A DNA stretch of 27,520 nucleotides, taken from contig JAEZEJ010000106.1 in NCBI GenBank assembly GCA_023417775.1, positions 1-27,520 of the forward strand, in the 5' to 3' direction. The position numbers were made by a program, and so were the translations under genes. The notes under the pieces are model-generated. The model was not told where the DNA came from. It saw only the letters and a list, made by a program, of their open reading frames with translations, and did not search any database. Of the stretch, positions 24,244-27,520 are shown one piece after another (position 1 is the first letter of the stretch; each line of letters opens with the position of its first letter). The DNA is from Actinomycetes bacterium (GTDB taxonomy: Bacteria > Actinomycetota > Actinomycetes > Propionibacteriales > Nocardioidaceae).

Positions 24244-24903
24244 ATGAGCCTGATCGATCCCTCCAGCCGCTGGTGGAACCGCGGGTCGACCCGTCGTGGC
24301 GCCGCCTATCTGTGCTGGGTCGTCGCGGTGCTCTTCGCCGCCTTCGGGGCCTGGGATCTGGGTGCGGCCGTCGGCTCCCCGCCCTCGGTGTCCTCGATCA
24401 TCGCCAGCACCGTGTCGATCCCGCTCCTCATCCTGGGTGGATTCCTGTATCAGTTCGGTGTCGACTCCGAGGACGTCGACGGGCGGACGGTGTTCATGCC
24501 GCTCGCGGCCTATTTCGTCGCTTTGGGGATCGGGATGACCGGCGGACAGTGGCAGCGCGAGGCCAGCCTGTCGTGGCTCGGCCTGGTCTTCGCGATCGCC
24601 GGGGTGGTCGCGCTGCTGTCGGCCGAGGTCCTCGTCCGGAAGGCGCGTGACGGCGCCCGCCTACGGGCGCGGGTCGAGCGCAGCGGCACCATCGCCGAGG
24701 GTCGAGTGACGCGTACCCATCGCTTCTCGCTGAACTATCAGGACGTGACCCGTGTGACGATCCGTTTCACGGATGCACAGGGGCAGACGCGCTGGATCAG
24801 CCAGACCGTCTCCGGGAGCCTGAAGACGGGCGATGCCGTTCGGCTCAAGTACTCCCAGGCCGATCTCGGCCGCCGGTCTGCGGTGATCGTGATCGGACGC
24901 TGA
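24244..24903 (+). CDS. DUF3592-like membrane protein
   Basis: A 219-residue protein with four predicted membrane segments (about 20-40, 50-68, 82-98, 108-128) followed by a soluble C-terminal domain. That domain (GRVTRTHRFS, VTIRFTDAQGQTRW, GDAVRLKYSQAD) resembles DUF3592, a small beta-rich domain of unknown function. ATG 24244 lacks a clear ribosome site; TAGAGT at 24229-24234 could be a weak -10 for a short leader. It stands alone, 48 bases after the AEC gene and convergent with the GntR gene. I cannot assign a function. Confidence 0.65.
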   Translation: MSLIDPSSRWWNRGSTRRGAAYLCWVVAVLFAAFGAWDLGAAVGSPPSVSSIIASTVSIPLLILGGFLYQFGVDSEDVDGRTVFMPLAAYFVALGIGMTGGQWQREASLSWLGLVFAIAGVVALLSAEVLVRKARDGARLRARVERSGTIAEGRVTRTHRFSLNYQDVTRVTIRFTDAQGQTRWISQTVSGSLKTGDAVRLKYSQADLGRRSAVIVIGR

Positions 24904-24934
24904 CGGGTCGTCGGGTCCGGAGCCGGGTGACCGA

Positions 24935-25666
24935 TCAGCGCCAGTCGGCGCGGCGGACCATCGCGTAGCGGAAGGCGCCGCTCAGGTGCTGTTCGGTGGT
25001 CCAGTAGCAGACCCCGTGGGTCGGCGACACGCCGCTGACCTCCAAGGTCAGCACGGGCTCACCCTCGGGACGCTCGGCGTGGGCCGCATCGGCCGCGTCG
25101 AGTGCCGTGGCGGTGGGCCAGACCACCTCCCACTCGGCCCGCGCTCCCGCGAGGGCCACGGCGATGTCGACCATCGGCTGTTCGGGGTCGATCGTCGCGG
25201 GGTCGATGTCGCCGGTGATCGGCACCGAGTCGCGGGCGAGCAGGGCGGGGACGCCGTCAGCGGTCCAGCGCTTGTGCACCCGCAGCACCTCCGTGCCGGG
25301 CCTGAGGTCGTAGGCCTCGGCCTCGTCGAGGGTGATCCGGGTCCGCCGCACGTCCAGCACGTCCAGCCGCGGGGTCTGGCCCATCGCGCGGATCAGGGCG
25401 GACTCCTCCACCCGTCGATCGAAGCGCGCGGGGATGTCCAGGAGGGAGGGGTTGACCGTGGTGTCGGCACCCTTGCGGCGATGGATGTACCCGCGTTCCT
25501 CGAGACGGATCAGCGCCTCGCGCACGGCGGGTCGACTGCTGGAGAGCGCGGCGGCGAGCGCGGGCTCTCCGGGGAGACGCCGCCCGCCACGGGCGGCGTC
25601 CGCCCACAGTTCTTCCAGTCGCTCATCGAGTGAGGGTCGTCGGTCCTGTGCCGTGTCGCTGGTCAC
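24935..25666 (-). CDS. GntR-family regulator with UTRA (HutC-type) domain
   Basis: A 243-residue repressor-type protein. Residues ~10-72 are the winged helix: GRRLPGEPALAAALSSSRPA leads into VREALIRLEERGYIHRRKG. Residues ~95-235 fit the UTRA effector domain, with PGTEVLRVHKRWTADGVPAL, a PITGDIDPATID stretch and a late GVCYWTTEQHLSGAFRYAMV typical of the chorismate-lyase-like fold. GTG 25666 is used because AGGG lies 7 bases upstream. It is divergent from the OsmC/amidohydrolase pair across an 83-bp gap that holds two matching palindromes, so it very likely represses that pair and itself, released by a substrate of the amidohydrolase. Confidence 0.9.
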   Translation of the reverse strand: MTSDTAQDRRPSLDERLEELWADAARGGRRLPGEPALAAALSSSRPAVREALIRLEERGYIHRRKGADTTVNPSLLDIPARFDRRVEESALIRAMGQTPRLDVLDVRRTRITLDEAEAYDLRPGTEVLRVHKRWTADGVPALLARDSVPITGDIDPATIDPEQPMVDIAVALAGARAEWEVVWPTATALDAADAAHAERPEGEPVLTLEVSGVSPTHGVCYWTTEQHLSGAFRYAMVRRADWR

Positions 25667-25690
25667 GTGGTCACCCTATCGCCCTGGTCA

Positions 25691-25705
25691 ACCTGTCTGA
25701 TAGGT
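25691..25705 (+). promoter_or_regulatory. GntR operator copy 1 (imperfect palindrome)
   Basis: ACCTGTCTGATAGGT is a 7-1-7 inverted repeat with one mismatched pair. It has the same half-site as the perfect copy 23 bases away, centre to centre, and lies in the divergent GntR/OsmC gap, nearer to the GntR start. Confidence 0.65.
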
Positions 25706-25713
25706 AGTACCTT

Positions 25714-25728
25714 ACCTGTCAGACAGGT
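25714..25728 (+). promoter_or_regulatory. GntR operator copy 2 (perfect palindrome)
   Basis: ACCTGTCAGACAGGT is a perfect 7-1-7 palindrome, 11 bases before the OsmC ribosome site AGGAGG (25740-25745). With copy 1 it gives two sites about two helical turns apart, as expected for two dimers on one face of the DNA. A third small palindrome, AGGTAGTACCT (25702-25712), links them. Confidence 0.7.
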
Positions 25729-25749
25729 TGTCATCAGCCAGGAGGGGCC

Positions 25750-26217
25750 ATGCCCGACACCGACCAGAACGCCGCCTCGGCCAATCGAGATGTCGTCGTG
25801 CAGAGCCTCGACGGCTTCGCCTCGATGGCCGTCATCGGGGGCGAGCACTCCGTGGTGATCGACGAGCCGCGCGAGTTCCAGGGCGAGGGCATCGGTCCCA
25901 ATCCCTTCGGCCTCGTCCTCTCCGCGCTCGGCGGCTGCATCGCCGGGACCCTGCGTGGTGTGGCCCGTCAGCACGGGTTCGACTACGACCGGGCCACGAT
26001 CCGCCTCTCGCTGCGGGTCAACCGCCCGACCTCCGGCCCGCTGGACCCGGGGGAGCGGGAGCTGCGCATCTCCAGGATCATCGCTGCGATCACCATCCAC
26101 GGCGATCTCACCGAGGAGCAGCGCACCCTGCTCACCCACGGAGTGGAGACCTGCCCGGTCGGCAACACCCTGCGCCGCGGTCTCAAGCTCACCGAGACCG
26201 TCGAGTTCGTCCGATGA
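25750..26217 (+). CDS. OsmC/Ohr-family protein
   Basis: A 155-residue OsmC-fold protein. The two reactive cysteines are visible: Cys63 in SALGGCIAGTL on the central helix and Cys135 in GVETCPVGNTL, the normal pair for thiol-dependent peroxide reduction. The early NPFGLVLSALGGC and late CPVGNTL segments are standard for the family. AGGAGG precedes the ATG by 4 bases. It is under the twin GntR operators and is followed directly by the amidohydrolase, so it may detoxify a by-product of that pathway or have been captured as a stress gene. Substrate unknown. Confidence 0.9.
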   Translation: MPDTDQNAASANRDVVVQSLDGFASMAVIGGEHSVVIDEPREFQGEGIGPNPFGLVLSALGGCIAGTLRGVARQHGFDYDRATIRLSLRVNRPTSGPLDPGERELRISRIIAAITIHGDLTEEQRTLLTHGVETCPVGNTLRRGLKLTETVEFVR

Positions 26218-26228
26218 ATGGAGACACC

Positions 26229-27467
26229 GTGACCGATATCGATCTGCTGATCCAGCATGCCCGGCTGCTCGACGGCCGCCTCGTGACCATCGGCATCGGA
26301 GGAGGCCGTTACCGCTTCGTCCAGGAGTCGGATGAGACGGTCTCGGGCGAGGGCGTGCGCACCATCGATGCCGGCGGAGCCCTCGTCACATCGTCCTTCG
26401 TCAACGGCCACATGCATCTGGAGAAGGTCTACACGCTGCCACTGGCCGGCGACGGCGCGCTGTCGGCCTACACCTCCGGAGCGATGGATCAGGCGCTCAG
26501 CTCGATCGTCGGAGACGCGTCGGCCGTCAAACAGCACTACGACCGGTCCTGGATCATGCCGAACGTGCGGCGTGCCCTCGATGAGGCGGTCCGTCACGGC
26601 ACTCTGCATCTGCAGGCCTTCGTGGACGTCGACACCGCCGCCGGACTGGAGGGGATCGAGTCGGTCCTCGCGGTGCGGGAGGAGTATCGCGATCTCCTGG
26701 ACCTCCAGGTCGTCGCCTTCCCGCAGGACGGTCTCCTGCGGGACCCAGGAGCGGCCGAGCTCTGCGAGGAGGCCATGCGGCTCGGCGCCGATGTCGTCGG
26801 TGGCATCCCCTGGATCGAGAGCACCGACCGGGACGCGCGGGCCCACATCGAGTGGGCCTGCCGCCTCGCCGCCGACGGCGGCCACCGGGTGGCCATGCTG
26901 GTCGACGATGCCGGGGACCCCGCCCTCCGCACCACCGAGATGCTCGCCGAGGCGATGATCGACCACGGCCTGCAAGGCCGCGGCGTGGCCTGTCATGCGC
27001 GGGCACTCGGGGTGTACCCGACGCCGTCGGTGCAGCGCCTCACGGAGCTGGCGAAGCGCGCCGGCCTCGGTTTCGTCTCCGACCCGCACACCGGACCGCT
27101 CCACCTGCCGGTGCGGGAGTTCCTCGACGACGGTCTCGCGGTGGCGCTCGGGCAGGACGATATCGAGGACGCGTACTACCCCTTCGGCCGCAACAACATG
27201 CTCGAGGTGGCCTTCCTCGCGGCGCACCTGCTGCAGTTCCTCTCCGGCCCCGACCAGATCCGCCTGATCGAACTGGTCACCGACCGTGCGGCGACCGTGC
27301 TCGGCATCGAGCGGCACCGCATCGAGGTCGGTGCCGCGGCGGACCTGTGCGTGCACACCGCGGAGCGCGTGGTGGATCTACTGCGCGATCACGCAGCGCC
27401 GCGCTGGGTCGTGCGCGGCGGACGGGTGATCGCCGAGAACGAGACGCGCGGCGTCATCCACCGCTGA
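26229..27467 (+). CDS. Cytosine deaminase (CodA)-like amidohydrolase with altered metal site
   Basis: A 412-residue TIM-barrel amidohydrolase that aligns along its length with E. coli CodA. Shared: NGHMHLEK (His61, His63), LQVVAFPQDG with the substrate Gln, LGADVVGGIPWIE, His256 in ACHARALG (CodA His246), and DD with DAYYPFGRNNMLEV (Asp310, CodA Asp313). Changed: CodA VHCDE becomes MLVDD, so metal ligand His214 is Leu224 and catalytic Glu217 is Asp227; CodA GHDD is GQDD (Gln309). The 32-residue spacing between Leu224 and His256 equals that of CodA. GTG 26229 is chosen because GGAG lies 5 bases upstream; ATG 26214, overlapping the OsmC stop, would add five residues. Probably hydrolyses or otherwise acts on a cyclic nitrogen compound or related ring; standard cytosine deaminase activity is doubtful. 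Confidence 0.85.
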   Translation: MTDIDLLIQHARLLDGRLVTIGIGGGRYRFVQESDETVSGEGVRTIDAGGALVTSSFVNGHMHLEKVYTLPLAGDGALSAYTSGAMDQALSSIVGDASAVKQHYDRSWIMPNVRRALDEAVRHGTLHLQAFVDVDTAAGLEGIESVLAVREEYRDLLDLQVVAFPQDGLLRDPGAAELCEEAMRLGADVVGGIPWIESTDRDARAHIEWACRLAADGGHRVAMLVDDAGDPALRTTEMLAEAMIDHGLQGRGVACHARALGVYPTPSVQRLTELAKRAGLGFVSDPHTGPLHLPVREFLDDGLAVALGQDDIEDAYYPFGRNNMLEVAFLAAHLLQFLSGPDQIRLIELVTDRAATVLGIERHRIEVGAAADLCVHTAERVVDLLRDHAAPRWVVRGGRVIAENETRGVIHR

Positions 27468-27486
27468 CGGGGGAGGGCCCGGGGGG

Positions 27487-27520
<34 letters not shown>

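Overview
The window is GC-rich, densely packed bacterial DNA with many GTG starts, ATGA/GTGA gene overlaps and UTRA-type GntR, IclR and Ccr-type families. This suggests an actinobacterium, perhaps in the Micrococcales; the genus cannot be fixed from the sequence. There is no tRNA, rRNA, insertion sequence or CRISPR array that I can see. The last ~30 bases are a pure G run, which looks like a sequencing or assembly artefact.

Region A (1-11212) is part of a metallophore-type biosynthesis and transport locus. A six-domain NRPS (5768-11212) has the order carrier-Cy-A-carrier-Cy-carrier of yersiniabactin HMWP2, with a cysteine-type adenylation pocket but no epimerase/methyltransferase insert and no thioesterase. 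Divergent from it are two half-size ABC transporters (YbtP/YbtQ-like) and a thioredoxin-reductase-like flavoprotein with a CxxC motif. An ABC ATPase fragment and a KAS III-like acyltransferase converge on these from the left. The two divergent start codons are only 38 bp apart, and the gap holds a 16/19 match to the Fur-box consensus that overlaps plausible -10 elements in both directions. The enzymes that would load the first carrier and release the product are not here and may lie left of base 1.

Region B (11302-12252) is a lone NAD-dependent epimerase/dehydratase on the minus strand.

Region C (12419-23177) is one long plus-strand gene set with tightly coupled genes: a SsuBC/TauBC-type ABC ATPase, permease and lipoprotein, a crotonase-fold enzyme, an IclR regulator, a CaiB-like protein that lacks the catalytic Asp, a full CaiB CoA-transferase, a second crotonase, a third CaiB, a crotonyl-CoA reductase/carboxylase relative, a cysteine-dioxygenase-like cupin and an AhpD-like protein. 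Together they look like uptake, CoA activation, hydration/elimination and reduction of an unidentified small carboxylic acid. The thiol-dioxygenase-like cupin and sulfonate-type transporter make an organosulfur acid one candidate, but this is inference. A strong nested hairpin follows at 23206-23258.

Region D (23278-27467) has an AEC-family transporter, a DUF3592-like membrane protein, and a divergent unit of a GntR/UTRA regulator facing an OsmC protein and a cytosine-deaminase-like amidohydrolase. Two 15-bp palindromes in that divergent gap are probable operators of the GntR protein. The amidohydrolase lacks the third metal-binding His and the catalytic Glu of CodA.
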